DNA of 43,010 bases from Nitrospirota bacterium (GCA_015233615.1 JADFXJ010000020.1:1-43010), one strand, 5' to 3'; positions 1-8,524 are shown, counted from the stretch's first letter. Made by a program: numbers and translations. Notes: generated from the letters alone by a model not told the origin.

Positions 1-220
1 TAGTGATATAGCTTTAGCCATTTTGTAAGGGTTTCCGTTTCCGCTTAAGTTTTAGACCGTCTTCACAGCTGCTTTTATAGTAACATTTCTCCCCCGTTAA
101 GGCAAGACGTTAACGGCCGTGAGTTCCCCCCAAGAAAAATAGTATGCTGAGGGCGCAAGTATTTGATAAAATTGATAGAAGCGGAGCGTTTGAAGCAGAA
201 AAAGAGCTTAAACTTTTTTT
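1..220. other. intergenic, no gene recognised
   Basis: I see no convincing coding sequence here. The only sizeable open frame is on the minus strand (110-382); it overlaps the promoter and the start of the next gene and has no recognisable protein character. The tail of a gene lying further left cannot be excluded. Confidence 0.4.
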
Positions 221-222
221 AA

Positions 223-259
223 TTTGTACCCTATCGGTAACCTTATAATGTGCTATACT
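223..259 (+). promoter_or_regulatory. promoter with 20-bp motif shared with the caspase gene
   Basis: The motif TTTGTACCCTATNNGTAACC lies at 223-242, followed by 11 nt and a -10-like TATACT at 254-259. Exactly the same arrangement, motif then 11 nt then TATAAT, precedes the caspase gene on the opposite strand (4054-4018). The motif contains an imperfect direct repeat, GTACCC and GTAACC, 11 bp apart, the period expected when a dimeric regulator binds one face of the helix. There is no consensus -35 at normal spacing, which suits an activator-dependent promoter. A second TATAAT at 244-249 could also serve. Confidence 0.55.
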
Positions 260-301
260 ACCTATTGTGATTAAGTCTATGGTTCGGAAACTTAGTGGAA
301 A

Positions 302-994
302 ATGCCACCATTTACATATCCTAAATTTGATAATACTAACAAATCTACACTGACTGTGGTTTATAAGCGTCCTAAAAGGCATGAAATATTGTCGCTTTTA
401 CCGATTATACTGGAAGCCCTTCATTTGAGGAAGACTAAATATATAGAAGACAGCACGTTTTCGAAAGGTAACGGTAAGGTAATACCGGATACGCGCAAAA
501 AAATATTTATACCTACTCCGGGCTGCGATATCACTGTTTTGGAAGGCTCTATGATACCTTTTAGTTGGCAAAGCGACGACTTATCGAAACTTGTATTTAA
601 AGACGACGGCGGACGTCAAATCTCGGGATTTCCCATAGACGGACTACGATCCGTAACCGTAGATACGAGTAAATTAGGGTATCCACTTTCAAAGATCCAC
701 AGTTGGAATTTTATCTTTAACGATGGTAAGGAGAGCTCACCCTGTACAATACGACTGTTATCGAAAGAATATGCCGAACAGGTAAAAACCGATTTAGAGA
801 CAATCGACGCGACAACCGATAGCGACCTCGACAAGCAAAAGAAGAAGGCCATATATTTGCTGACACTTAGCGAGGTTTTCAGTAAGGACGTGAATCTTTA
901 CTGGTTCAGCTACTACTATATAAAAGGTTTAGATGTCAATACGGACGCAGACGCTTTTATGATCACGGATAGGCTTATGGAGCATCTGAAGTAG
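302..994 (+). CDS. uncharacterised 230-aa protein, putative partner of the caspase gene
   Basis: I do not recognise the family. The ORF starts at an ATG with only a weak ribosome site; an in-frame TAG at 293-295 rules out a longer N-terminus. There is no clear signal peptide or membrane segment. Residues about 70-145 look like a small beta-sandwich: short alternating hydrophobic strands, a 'GSMIPFSW' turn and a conserved-looking 'HSWNFIF' strand. Residues 155-230 are mostly helical and charged. It is convergent with the secreted WD40-caspase gene, with 73 nt between the stops, and both genes carry the same promoter motif at the same spacing, so co-regulation is likely. A role as substrate, inhibitor or partner of the caspase is inference only. 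Confidence 0.75.
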   Translation: MPPFTYPKFDNTNKSTLTVVYKRPKRHEILSLLPIILEALHLRKTKYIEDSTFSKGNGKVIPDTRKKIFIPTPGCDITVLEGSMIPFSWQSDDLSKLVFKDDGGRQISGFPIDGLRSVTVDTSKLGYPLSKIHSWNFIFNDGKESSPCTIRLLSKEYAEQVKTDLETIDATTDSDLDKQKKKAIYLLTLSEVFSKDVNLYWFSYYYIKGLDVNTDADAFMITDRLMEHLK

Positions 995-1067
995 ATACTT
1001 CCATTCTGTCAGGTGATTCACTCACTCCCATCTGTCCCTCCTCGGACGGGTTGGCGTTGTTAGCTGT

Positions 1068-3998
1068 CTAATTTTTCCTGAGTGCGATCGGAAAATCAGT
1101 AACAACACCCGGTATTGCAAAGACGGGAGTCTGTTGCTCTGTCGTTAATTCCCTTACCCTTTCAGAAACGTAACTATTTAGAGAGCTTACCGTTATGTTT
1201 CCTTTTTTCAGCGCGGCCTTACCGTTGATACCCTCTACGACCGCCTTTGTAAATGCGCCATTATTCCATTCCATTTTTTCCTGAGAATCATGTGCGCCGT
1301 CGGACGAAGCGAACACGACAACACCGTTTTCCGGGCTTTTCAGATTATTAAAAGTACCCACCATGGCTCTTGATCCCATAACGTTTCCGGCGTGGCACGT
1401 GTCCAAAAACATAACCACTTTGCCTTTTATCAGGGATAAGGTGGTCGTAATCTCGGTGAAGGGTACGCCTGTACGCTCAGTCGTTTTGGTATCGGCATCT
1501 ATAGGCATGAAGTAGTAATTTCCGAAAGGGTCGTTTAATCCGTGGCCCGACATAAATATTATCGCAGTGTCATCTGCCGTTGTTTTGTCCTTTATCTGTT
1601 TCAAGCCGGCCAGTATTACGTCCTTATTGGCAGTTTCAGGAAGCAACACCGGTATTATATCATTGTAGAGTACACCTTTCTGTTTTTCGAAGGCATTTAC
1701 AAAGTTCTCGGCGTCTTTCCTGGCAAACACAAGTTTCCGGAGTTTGGCATCCTGATAATGATCGACACCTATGGCGAGGATATAGAGGTTATGGACAATT
1801 GGCTTTTGCCGTGTTTTCTCGGCGTTCTTCCATATAAGCCTTATCGTTGCGGCTACGCTGGAAGAGTATTGATTTTCGGCGATAACCGATACCTCGCAGT
1901 CTCTCTCCGGGATAGTTATTCGGATTTCATCATTATCACCTGCCAATTGCGGCACCACCATATCTTCGGGCGCAAAGGGCCTGCCGTCTATCTTAGTCCT
2001 AATTCTCGTAACCGGTTCGCCCGAGGGTGTGCGCAACTTATACTTAAGGGTTACCTTTGTGTCCGATACGGAGGCGTTATTTGCCGGGAAGGTAATGTCT
2101 ACTACAGGTGGAAGCATTTTTTCGATGGATATACCCCTGTCCTTATTTTCGACCTCCCTCTTACCGATCTCCCGGATGGCAACTTTGTCCGCTTCTTTTA
2201 AGGCCAAGCCTTCGTCGCGGGTCTTAAGCACCATCGAGATAACGTCCGGTCTGTAATACACGGACTTGAATTTGGAGACCGGATAAAAGTCTGCCGCGTT
2301 GTCCTTGCCGTTATTAACGTGCCAGCCGATAAGCTCATCCCCTCCCGGTGAGGCGTCGTAATACCCGGTTGGCGTCCATAATACCCAACGCTTCCTGTCG
2401 TTGTCGGGAAAGAAGGCCAGAAACTCATTAAGCTTCTTATCGTCCGTAATCCTGTACCATCTGATAGTGCCGTCGCCAAATGCAGCCACGGCCACCTTGC
2501 CATTGCCGGTTATGTTTACCGACCACGCAACTCCCGGAGCGGGAACTTCCCAGTTCTCGACGCCGGTTTTATCAAAAAGGTAAAGATCCCAATCGGCACC
2601 TAAAAGAAGGCTATCGCCGTCCGGTGCAATAGCAAGGCTACGGGATATTTCGTTTTCTTTAAGTTTTAAGGCCTTGCCGTTTAGCTTCGGGTTATAAGTG
2701 CTTTTCCAGTCTGTAACATCGAGACCCGCCAATGATGTAATGGGCGGCTTTAAAGAACCGTAGTCGGATGGGTTTGTATCGAGCAGCCTGCCGGACAAAT
2801 CGAATACGGCAGGAGATTTACCGAATTCTTCATATGCAAAACGAACCTTCGAGCCATCGCCGGAGATTAGAAAGCCATCGAGAAAATCGCGATAGTCGGC
2901 TATATGAGGTGTGGAATAGACTGTCCTAATATCCTGATTATTTATTATGCCAAAGGCTGGATCCCCTGCTCCGTAGACGATGCCTCCGTCATTAAGAGGG
3001 AGGATTTGCATTACGCTGTCACCTGAGGCAGGCAGCTCCTTATATGTACCCTTTCCACTGTTTGACCACTTGAGTATTGGACTTTTCCCGTTATTTCGAT
3101 ACATTCCACCGGCATAAAGATCTCTGCCGTCTTTTGACCATGTCACAGTCTCTATATTCCCGTTATCGACTTTTGTGGTATCCGGTGAGTAGAGATAAGA
3201 AAGGTCTTTGCCTGAACGAACGTCTACCTTTGTAGAATCATAAAAACCAACAGCTATCGATTTACCATCGGGCGAAAAGTTTACCGAAATAGGCCTATTG
3301 CCGCCGGGGGACTTCTTTTTTGCCGTTAATTTGAAACCTTTGTCATAAAGCCTGATATATCCATCAAGAGAGACGGTTGCAAGTTTGCCATCCCCGTCAA
3401 AATCCAGGCCATAACTATCACTGCCATAATCCTTATCCTCCCCTGCCTGAGTATAATCGTTGTTGGTATTGAAGACACGTATGCCGTTATGTCCCCAAAG
3501 TCCGGCAGCCAGATACTTTCCATCCCTGGAATAGGTAAGATGATCAATGACACTTGGTAAACCGCCGATTCTCTTAATCAATCTTCCGCTTTCACTGTCG
3601 AATAAGTAAATAGACACATTTCCATCCCAGTCATAACCGGTCCAACCGCCGCAGGCAATTGTCTTTCCATCCGGCGATATCGCAACGGAATAGATCTTTC
3701 CTTCATCGCCGCTTCCAACAGGCGGTCTTAACGTCTTGATGAGCCTGCCGGTAGCAAGTTCCCAGACCCTTACTGTCTTGTCAAGCGATGCAGTCACGAG
3801 ATACCGGTTGCCGGCGTCTATACCGATTCTGGTTATCATAGCCGTGTGCATGCCGGTTTCAATACGCAGTATTGGTTCTTTCGGAACGTCGACTTCCGGG
3901 CCTGCCTGCGCCCGACTGACCGGCAGCAACAGGCAGCACATAAGCGCGGCGGATAGTGAGGCCATTAAGGCGGCCTTTAGCCTGAGCTTTATTGTCAT
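1068..3998 (-). CDS. secreted WD40-repeat protein with C-terminal caspase (C14) peptidase domain
   Basis: About 976 aa. The N-terminus has a basic stretch, a hydrophobic core and an 'AQA' cleavage site, so the protein is predicted to be exported. Residues about 35-560 hold WD40-type blades, for example 'TASLDKTVRVWELATGRLIKTL' and repeated 'SPDGK' turns. An Ig-like region (about 620-715) follows, then a caspase fold (about 725-975) with both catalytic residues visible: His in 'MSGHGL' (about 819) and Cys in 'LDTCHAGN' (about 868). I chose the ATG at 3998 over the one at 4010 because GGAGG at about 4008-4004 is well placed for it; the upstream ATG overlaps that site. Such orthocaspases cleave after basic residues or act in signalling; the substrate here is unknown. 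Transcription is probably from the promoter at 4054-4018. Confidence 0.9.
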   Translation of the reverse strand: MTIKLRLKAALMASLSAALMCCLLLPVSRAQAGPEVDVPKEPILRIETGMHTAMITRIGIDAGNRYLVTASLDKTVRVWELATGRLIKTLRPPVGSGDEGKIYSVAISPDGKTIACGGWTGYDWDGNVSIYLFDSESGRLIKRIGGLPSVIDHLTYSRDGKYLAAGLWGHNGIRVFNTNNDYTQAGEDKDYGSDSYGLDFDGDGKLATVSLDGYIRLYDKGFKLTAKKKSPGGNRPISVNFSPDGKSIAVGFYDSTKVDVRSGKDLSYLYSPDTTKVDNGNIETVTWSKDGRDLYAGGMYRNNGKSPILKWSNSGKGTYKELPASGDSVMQILPLNDGGIVYGAGDPAFGIINNQDIRTVYSTPHIADYRDFLDGFLISGDGSKVRFAYEEFGKSPAVFDLSGRLLDTNPSDYGSLKPPITSLAGLDVTDWKSTYNPKLNGKALKLKENEISRSLAIAPDGDSLLLGADWDLYLFDKTGVENWEVPAPGVAWSVNITGNGKVAVAAFGDGTIRWYRITDDKKLNEFLAFFPDNDRKRWVLWTPTGYYDASPGGDELIGWHVNNGKDNAADFYPVSKFKSVYYRPDVISMVLKTRDEGLALKEADKVAIREIGKREVENKDRGISIEKMLPPVVDITFPANNASVSDTKVTLKYKLRTPSGEPVTRIRTKIDGRPFAPEDMVVPQLAGDNDEIRITIPERDCEVSVIAENQYSSSVAATIRLIWKNAEKTRQKPIVHNLYILAIGVDHYQDAKLRKLVFARKDAENFVNAFEKQKGVLYNDIIPVLLPETANKDVILAGLKQIKDKTTADDTAIIFMSGHGLNDPFGNYYFMPIDADTKTTERTGVPFTEITTTLSLIKGKVVMFLDTCHAGNVMGSRAMVGTFNNLKSPENGVVVFASSDGAHDSQEKMEWNNGAFTKAVVEGINGKAALKKGNITVSSLNSYVSERVRELTTEQQTPVFAIPGVVTDFPIALRKN

Positions 3999-4017
3999 TT
4001 CACCCTCCATTACCGGT

Positions 4018-4054
4018 ATTATACACCACGTCAGGGTTACATATAGGGTACAAA
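4018..4054 (-). promoter_or_regulatory. caspase-gene promoter with the shared 20-bp motif
   Basis: Reading the minus strand, TTTGTACCCTATNNGTAACC spans 4054-4035. It is followed by 11 nt and a perfect TATAAT at 4023-4018. The start codon at 3998 lies 19 nt beyond the -10, with the ribosome site between, so the leader is very short. It matches the site at 223-259 in motif, strand sense relative to the gene, and spacing. Confidence 0.6.
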
Positions 4055-4099
4055 TTCTGAATTTTGCAAAAACCGCCGAAAAATATTTGTGAATAGTCT

Positions 4100-4216
4100 G
4101 TCTGAACTGTGATTTAAATGATTTTTTGATTGACTATGATTAAGAATTTGGAAAGCTGATGTCTGTCATTTATTGTCATAGTCCTCATTTAATCATTATT
4201 AATCACAGTTCAAGAC
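4100..4216. repeat. 117-bp imperfect palindromic repeat (MITE-like)
   Basis: Arms of about 42 bp at 4100-4141 and 4175-4216 are imperfect inverted copies, sharing the outer core GAACTGTGATT and the inner ACTATGA, around a 33-nt loop. The element lies in the divergent gap between the caspase and Rpn genes. It has no coding capacity and resembles dispersed non-autonomous palindromic elements. No target duplication is obvious. Confidence 0.55.
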
Positions 4217-4291
4217 AATATCTGCTGCATTTCTGCGGCCATTGCGGCATATTGGACAAATTGTGGCCTGAACTGTTATCGTAAAACGGTT

Positions 4292-5170
4292 ATGTCCGGT
4301 AAGTATGACAAAATATTAAAGGAAACCCTGGGTAAGTCGATACGCGTCTTCATCAGGAAGATACTGGGAATCGATGCCGTAAAGATTACGCCTCTCAACT
4401 GCAAGATGCAGATTACGAACGAGCGTGAGGCAGACTTCATGTTCAGAATCGAGGAGCGTGACGATAGTTCGGCCACAGGTAAAAAGCCGCCCTATATAAT
4501 GCATATAGAGATACACGCCAACAACAGCCCCAAAATACCGCGCAGGATGCTCATGTACTGGCTTTTTACGGACGAAATTTATGATGAACATCCAAAACAA
4601 TATCTGTTCTACGTAGGCAAAGAGCCATTAACGATGCCCGATTACTATCCCGATTTAGGCGACGCTTACAAATACACGATAATCGACTTTAGTGCCATCG
4701 ACTGCGAGACCTTCGTCAATTCCGGGGCACCTGAGGAGATTGTGGTTTCGGTGCTGTGTAATTTTAAGGGTAAAGATGGTACAATAGTAATAGAGCATAT
4801 TTTTAAGAAGCTGAAAGAGGCGGTTACCGACGCGTTACAACTGTCGAAGTATATAAGGCAGGTGGAAGTGTTATCCCAGTTGAGGGGACTCGAAGAAATA
4901 GCGGCTAAGGAGGCAAAGAAAATGCCATTGATATTCGACGCAACAAAAGACCGTTTGTTTAAGCAGGGGTTAACCGAGGGTGAGCTGAAAGGCAGGCGCA
5001 GGGGGCTTTTGGAAGGTATTCAATTGGGCCTTGACATAAAATATGGAGACCGGGGGCTTGCCCTGATGGATAAAATATCGGCTATCGATGACTTGAACAA
5101 GCTTGAGCGGGTCAAGGAACTTATCAGAACATCCGTTACCGTCGAAGATATGGAAAACCTGCCCGATTAA
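4292..5170 (+). CDS. Rpn-family PD-(D/E)XK nuclease (recombination-promoting nuclease/putative transposase)
   Basis: 292 aa. The N-terminal half is a PDDEXK_2-type nuclease: 'NEREADF' supplies the metal-binding Asp (D48) and 'MHIEIH' the E-x-H that replaces the usual E-x-K/Q (E73, H75); 'RRMLMYW' follows as in the family. The C-terminal part (about 200-292) is a charged helical module, 'LLEGIQLGLDIKYG...MDKISAI', repeated downstream as a separate ORF. Rpn proteins are DNA endonucleases; in E. coli they are toxic and linked to phage defence, and small in-frame C-terminal products counteract them. An internal AAGGAGG with ATG at codon 211 suggests such a product here. Confidence 0.85.
   Translation: MSGKYDKILKETLGKSIRVFIRKILGIDAVKITPLNCKMQITNEREADFMFRIEERDDSSATGKKPPYIMHIEIHANNSPKIPRRMLMYWLFTDEIYDEHPKQYLFYVGKEPLTMPDYYPDLGDAYKYTIIDFSAIDCETFVNSGAPEEIVVSVLCNFKGKDGTIVIEHIFKKLKEAVTDALQLSKYIRQVEVLSQLRGLEEIAAKEAKKMPLIFDATKDRLFKQGLTEGELKGRRRGLLEGIQLGLDIKYGDRGLALMDKISAIDDLNKLERVKELIRTSVTVEDMENLPD
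4922..5170 (+). CDS. possible intragenic small protein (RpnS-like) inside the Rpn gene
   Basis: An in-frame ATG at codon 211 of the Rpn gene is preceded by AAGGAGG at 4907-4913 with an 8-nt gap, an ideal ribosome site. Translation from it would give an 82-aa copy of the C-terminal module. The same SD, gap and ATG recur in the stand-alone copy (5200-5217) and in the decayed minus-strand copy (18988-18971). E. coli rpn genes encode intragenic C-terminal proteins that act as antitoxins, which is the model here. Expression is inferred. Confidence 0.45.
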   Translation: MPLIFDATKDRLFKQGLTEGELKGRRRGLLEGIQLGLDIKYGDRGLALMDKISAIDDLNKLERVKELIRTSVTVEDMENLPD

Positions 5171-5214
5171 CCATAGAATCCTATCTCTTTAAAGCCGGTA
5201 AGGAGGCAAAGAAA

Positions 5215-5508
5215 ATGCCATTGATATTCGACCCAATGAAAGACCGTTTGTATAAGCAGGGATACGAGGAAGGGTTTGCCAAGGCCAAGCTGAAAGGCGA
5301 ACTGGAAGCCATGCGGGGGGGACTTTTGGTAGGCATTAAATTGGTCGTTGAATTTATATATGGAGAGTATGGAGACCGGGGGCTTTCTCTGATTGATAAA
5401 ATATCGGCTATCCGTGATATGAGCAAACTTGAGCTGGTCGTGGAATTTATCAGAAAGTCCGCCACCGTCGAAGATATGGAAAACCTCCATAGAATCCTAT
5501 CCATTTAA
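5215..5508 (+). CDS. stand-alone duplicate of the Rpn C-terminal module
   Basis: 97 aa. From AAGGAGG at 5200 onward the DNA closely matches 4907-5165 of the preceding Rpn gene ('MPLIFDPMKDRLYKQG' against 'MPLIFDATKDRLFKQG', and the shared 'SATVEDMENL' end), so this is a tandem partial duplication. It has its own good ribosome site 8 nt before the ATG and lacks the nuclease domain altogether. Small length changes ('FIYGEYGDRG') show it has diverged while staying open. It may be an antitoxin-like product acting on the nuclease encoded just upstream. A non-functional duplicate is the alternative. Confidence 0.6.
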   Translation: MPLIFDPMKDRLYKQGYEEGFAKAKLKGELEAMRGGLLVGIKLVVEFIYGEYGDRGLSLIDKISAIRDMSKLELVVEFIRKSATVEDMENLHRILSI

Positions 5509-5556
5509 GGCCGGTGGACATCGGGGATACCGTCAATCTCCTTTTGCCAAGCTCAT

Positions 5557-6282
5557 TTAGCGGCGGCGCACACCCCGGAGAACTTGTAATTCGGCTAATT
5601 CGGCGTTTTCCATCGGATTTGACCCGTGCTTGCGTGGGTCGCCAAAGAGAAAGTAAGCCTGGAGTATTTGCAGCGGATCACCGTGGGAAACGATGAGAGC
5701 GGTTTTTTCGCCCCGGTCTGATTTGCCTTCTACGGATTCGCGATAGGCTGACTCGGCCGACTCCATGTATGACAGAAAATCCAGCATCCTGGCCAGAACT
5801 TCATTGACGCTCTCTACGCCCCATTTCTTGTGAGCCGGGTTCTTTAGGTCCTCCGGCCAGATTTGCGCGTAGGCGGCAGTTGAACCCATTTCGAGATCGC
5901 CAAAGTTCCGCTCCCTCAGGCGCGGGTCAAAGCGCACTTCGGTTTTCAGCAACCTGCCAGCAATTAGGGCGGACTGCCGGGCTCTTAAAAAATCGGATGA
6001 GTAGATTATTATGGCAGCAGAACTGGCAGAAGAATTAACGGAAGCGGAGGAAATAGCAGAATCAACGGAACCCGCGGAATTAACGGAACCGGCTGAAGAA
6101 TCAACATCGGCAATTTTCATGAGTTCGCTTTGTGAAATGGCAGCTTCTACCTGTCTTATACCCTTTGGGGTGAGTCCGTAGCCGTCGAGTGCAGAGCTTG
6201 CGGTGCTTGCGACAATGCCGGTGGCGTTGGCCACACTTTCGCCGTGGCGCATAAGTAAGTATTTAAGGCGCAGTTCTTTCAT
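5557..6282 (-). CDS. histidine phosphatase (phosphoglycerate-mutase-like)
   Basis: 241 aa. 'LLMRHGES' near the N-terminus carries the phospho-accepting His; 'SSDFLRARQSA' supplies the second Arg, 'ERNFGDLE' the acid, and 'IVSHGDPLQ' the distal His. The family covers small-molecule and protein phosphatases as well as mutases, so the substrate is not predictable. An inserted Ser/Ala/Val/Asn-rich stretch of about 32 residues (about 60-92) with degenerate repeats ('SAGSVNSAGSVDSAISSASV') sits just before the 'IIIYSSDF' strand and is unusual. The gene begins 11 nt after the permease gene, so it is last in the minus-strand operon 8524-5557. Confidence 0.85.
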   Translation of the reverse strand: MKELRLKYLLMRHGESVANATGIVASTASSALDGYGLTPKGIRQVEAAISQSELMKIADVDSSAGSVNSAGSVDSAISSASVNSSASSAAIIIYSSDFLRARQSALIAGRLLKTEVRFDPRLRERNFGDLEMGSTAAYAQIWPEDLKNPAHKKWGVESVNEVLARMLDFLSYMESAESAYRESVEGKSDRGEKTALIVSHGDPLQILQAYFLFGDPRKHGSNPMENAELAELQVLRGVRRR

Positions 6283-6293
6283 GTTAGCGAGGC

Positions 6294-7070
6294 TTAATCG
6301 ATGAGTCTTCTGCGAAGCCGTTTTATGGCGAAATATCCGAACACGAACGTTGCCGCGACAATATAGAGCAAGTCGATGACGAGATCCGGCGTAAACACCC
6401 CGTTACACAGGGCCCTCGACAGCCTCACGGAATGTGTAAGCGGAACTATCTCGGCTATGGGCCTGACGGCCTTCGGTAGATTCTCGACGGGAAAGAGCAC
6501 GCCGGAGAAAAAAAACATTGGCGTGAGGAAACCCGTAAAGAAGAAGTTAAAATACTGAATGTTGCGAACGAAGGAGGTTACGAAAAGCGAGATGGCCCCA
6601 AACATCATTCCCGTAAGAAATCCGACAAATGGAACCAGCACAGTTATGGACACGGGTAATACGCGAAATACGAACATGATGAACAGCACGGCGGAAGAAA
6701 AGAACAACCCCTTCGTGCCCGCCCACAATATCTCGCTAATCAGCATGTCCCTTACGCTTATGGGCGCGGCGAGCATGCCGTCGTAGACCTTGCCGAACTC
6801 CATCCTTATGAAGGTGCCGAAAGTGCACTCGAAAGAGGCGGTCCACATGGCCGCCGTGATGATAAGGCCCGAGGCCAGGAACCGGACGTAGCTGACTCCC
6901 CCCATGGATGGTATGTACCTGCCGAGGCCAAGGCCGATACCGGCGAGAAATATGAGAGGCTCGAGGAAAGGCGGCAGGCCGTTACTGAGAAGGAACTTGT
7001 TGTAAACCCTTACGTGCCGGTGCCATATGGCAAATACGCGCGTTAGAAATGAGGGCGGGTTATTGGGCAT
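6294..7070 (-). CDS. ABC-2 type transporter permease (NodJ/DrrB-like)
   Basis: 258 aa with about six hydrophobic segments, including 'FLEPLIFLAGIGLGLG' near the N-terminus and the ABC-2 signature region 'FFFTGFLTPMFFFSGVLFPVENLP' (about 185-208). A short loop of the type 'P.....PLTHSVRLSRAL' follows. It is the membrane half of an exporter in the cytoplasmic membrane; its ATG overlaps the ATPase gene's end by 11 nt, so the two are translationally coupled. The substrate is unknown (polyketide, lipid or polysaccharide precedents exist). Confidence 0.85.
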   Translation of the reverse strand: MPNNPPSFLTRVFAIWHRHVRVYNKFLLSNGLPPFLEPLIFLAGIGLGLGRYIPSMGGVSYVRFLASGLIITAAMWTASFECTFGTFIRMEFGKVYDGMLAAPISVRDMLISEILWAGTKGLFFSSAVLFIMFVFRVLPVSITVLVPFVGFLTGMMFGAISLFVTSFVRNIQYFNFFFTGFLTPMFFFSGVLFPVENLPKAVRPIAEIVPLTHSVRLSRALCNGVFTPDLVIDLLYIVAATFVFGYFAIKRLRRRLID

Positions 7071-8160
7071 TGGCTAAAGCCCTGCCGGTGGTCTTCAGGA
7101 AGAGATCTTCGAGGTTGGATTGCCTCAGGTAGTAATCTTCTCCCTTTAGAAGGCACACCGCCTTCTGCAGGACTTCCGGGTCGTTCGAGTATACGTATAC
7201 GATCTCTTCCATATGTTCTACCCTGATTACGGCTTTTTTGCTTGCGGCTTCATCGGTTTCGGCTTCAATGGTTTCGGTTTCATCGGTTTCGGTTTCGGCA
7301 TTTACGGCTTCACCGAATGCACCTTCATCGTTTCCAGCTTTATCCGTTACACCCTCTTTGGTTGCCGCTTCAGTGGTTGAGCCTATGTTAGCCGCGGTTT
7401 CTTTAAGGAAGCCTTCCACTTTGCCGAAGGAGCCGGCGCTCTTTAGTTCCAGCACGTAATGCTCCATGTTGTCCTTAAGAAGCCGCTGCGGGTTGCCTTC
7501 CATCATCTTTTTCCCGCCGTCCATGATTATAAGCCTGTCGCAGAGCTGAAAAGCCTCCTCCATGTAGTGGGTGGTGAGCAGAATGGTCATATCCAGCTTT
7601 TTCATGGCTCTGAGCTTGTTCCATATGACGTGGCGTACCTGGGGGTCGAGTCCGGTCGTGGGCTCGTCCAGAATAAGGAGTTTGGGTTGGTTGACGAGAG
7701 CCCGGGCTATTATCAGGCGCCTTTTCATGCCGCCGGAGAGGGCTTTTATCTTGGAGTCCCGCTTGTCGGTAAGTTCCATCAGATCCAGGAGGTAATCTAT
7801 CCTGTCACGGGTGGCGCTTTTCGACATCCCGTAGAACCTGCAAAAGACGTCCAGGTTTTCGACCACGTTTAGCTCTATGTCCAGGTTATCCTCCTGGGGA
7901 ACTACGCCGCAGAGGTTCTTAATCTTCAGCTCGTCGTAAAGCGGATCATAGCCGAATACGGATATGGAGCCGTCGGAATGCGGATCTCTTATGGCCATAC
8001 CGTAGATCATCTTCATCATGGTAGTCTTACCGGCGCCGTTAGGCCCAAGGAGGCCAAAACACTCGGTCTTGTCTACGTCAAAGGAAAGACCGTTAACCGC
8101 AAGAAAGCCCCCGTAGGACTTTCGCACGTTTTTGACGGCTATGACGCGGGTATCAGACAT
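7060..8160 (-). CDS. ABC transporter ATP-binding protein (NodI/DrrA-like)
   Basis: 366 aa. Walker A 'GPNGAGKTT' (about 40), Q-loop 'VVPQEDNLD', signature 'LSGGMKRRL', Walker B 'LLILDEPTTGLDP' and the switch His in 'LLTTHYMEEA' are all intact. After residue 230 comes a C-terminal regulatory domain interrupted by a Thr/Glu/Asp-rich low-complexity stretch of repeats ('ETDETETIEAETDEA', DNA about 7235-7330). Homologues usually lack such an insert. It pairs with the overlapping permease gene. The ABM-family gene lies 58 nt upstream on the same strand. Confidence 0.9.
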   Translation of the reverse strand: MSDTRVIAVKNVRKSYGGFLAVNGLSFDVDKTECFGLLGPNGAGKTTMMKMIYGMAIRDPHSDGSISVFGYDPLYDELKIKNLCGVVPQEDNLDIELNVVENLDVFCRFYGMSKSATRDRIDYLLDLMELTDKRDSKIKALSGGMKRRLIIARALVNQPKLLILDEPTTGLDPQVRHVIWNKLRAMKKLDMTILLTTHYMEEAFQLCDRLIIMDGGKKMMEGNPQRLLKDNMEHYVLELKSAGSFGKVEGFLKETAANIGSTTEAATKEGVTDKAGNDEGAFGEAVNAETETDETETIEAETDEAASKKAVIRVEHMEEIVYVYSNDPEVLQKAVCLLKGEDYYLRQSNLEDLFLKTTGRALANAQ

Positions 8161-8218
8161 TATGAGTGTTAATCATTATTTGATCATTATGGACATTAAT
8201 CATTGGGTGAGTGCCGGA

Positions 8219-8524
8219 TTAGTGCGTATCGAGCATTTTCCACAGTGTTTTCTTTATTGGTTCCTCAAAGAGACGATCGAATTTTTCAACGATGGCCCTT
8301 ACGTGGGGTGTCTGGAAGTGCTCATTAATGGCTTCCTCGTTACGCCAGATTTCGTAAAACATGAACCGTCCCTTGCTTTCCCCGTCCTGGTGGAGTTCGT
8401 ACTGAAGACACCCCTCTTCATTCCTCGTAGGCCCGACTAACGCCAGAAGCTCTTCCTTTACCTCGTCTTCCAGTCCTGCCTTGGCAACCACGTACGCTAC
8501 GATGGCCACTTTGTCTTTTTCCAT
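8219..8524 (-). CDS. antibiotic biosynthesis monooxygenase (ABM/YgiN-like) family protein
   Basis: 101 aa, the usual length for a single ferredoxin-like ABM domain. Typical features are 'EEGCLQYELHQD', 'FMFYEIWRNEEAINEHFQTPH' and a C-terminal helix. The family includes quinol monooxygenases and haem-degrading enzymes, but many members are uncharacterised. A good ribosome site (AAAAGGAGAATGCT before the ATG) precedes it. It is the first gene of the minus-strand operon with the ABC exporter and the phosphatase. Confidence 0.85.
   Translation of the reverse strand: MEKDKVAIVAYVVAKAGLEDEVKEELLALVGPTRNEEGCLQYELHQDGESKGRFMFYEIWRNEEAINEHFQTPHVRAIVEKFDRLFEEPIKKTLWKMLDTH

Noticed and set aside
1542..2201. 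219-aa plus-strand ORF
   Set aside because: It lies wholly antisense to the caspase domain, which has intact catalytic motifs; no recognisable protein features.
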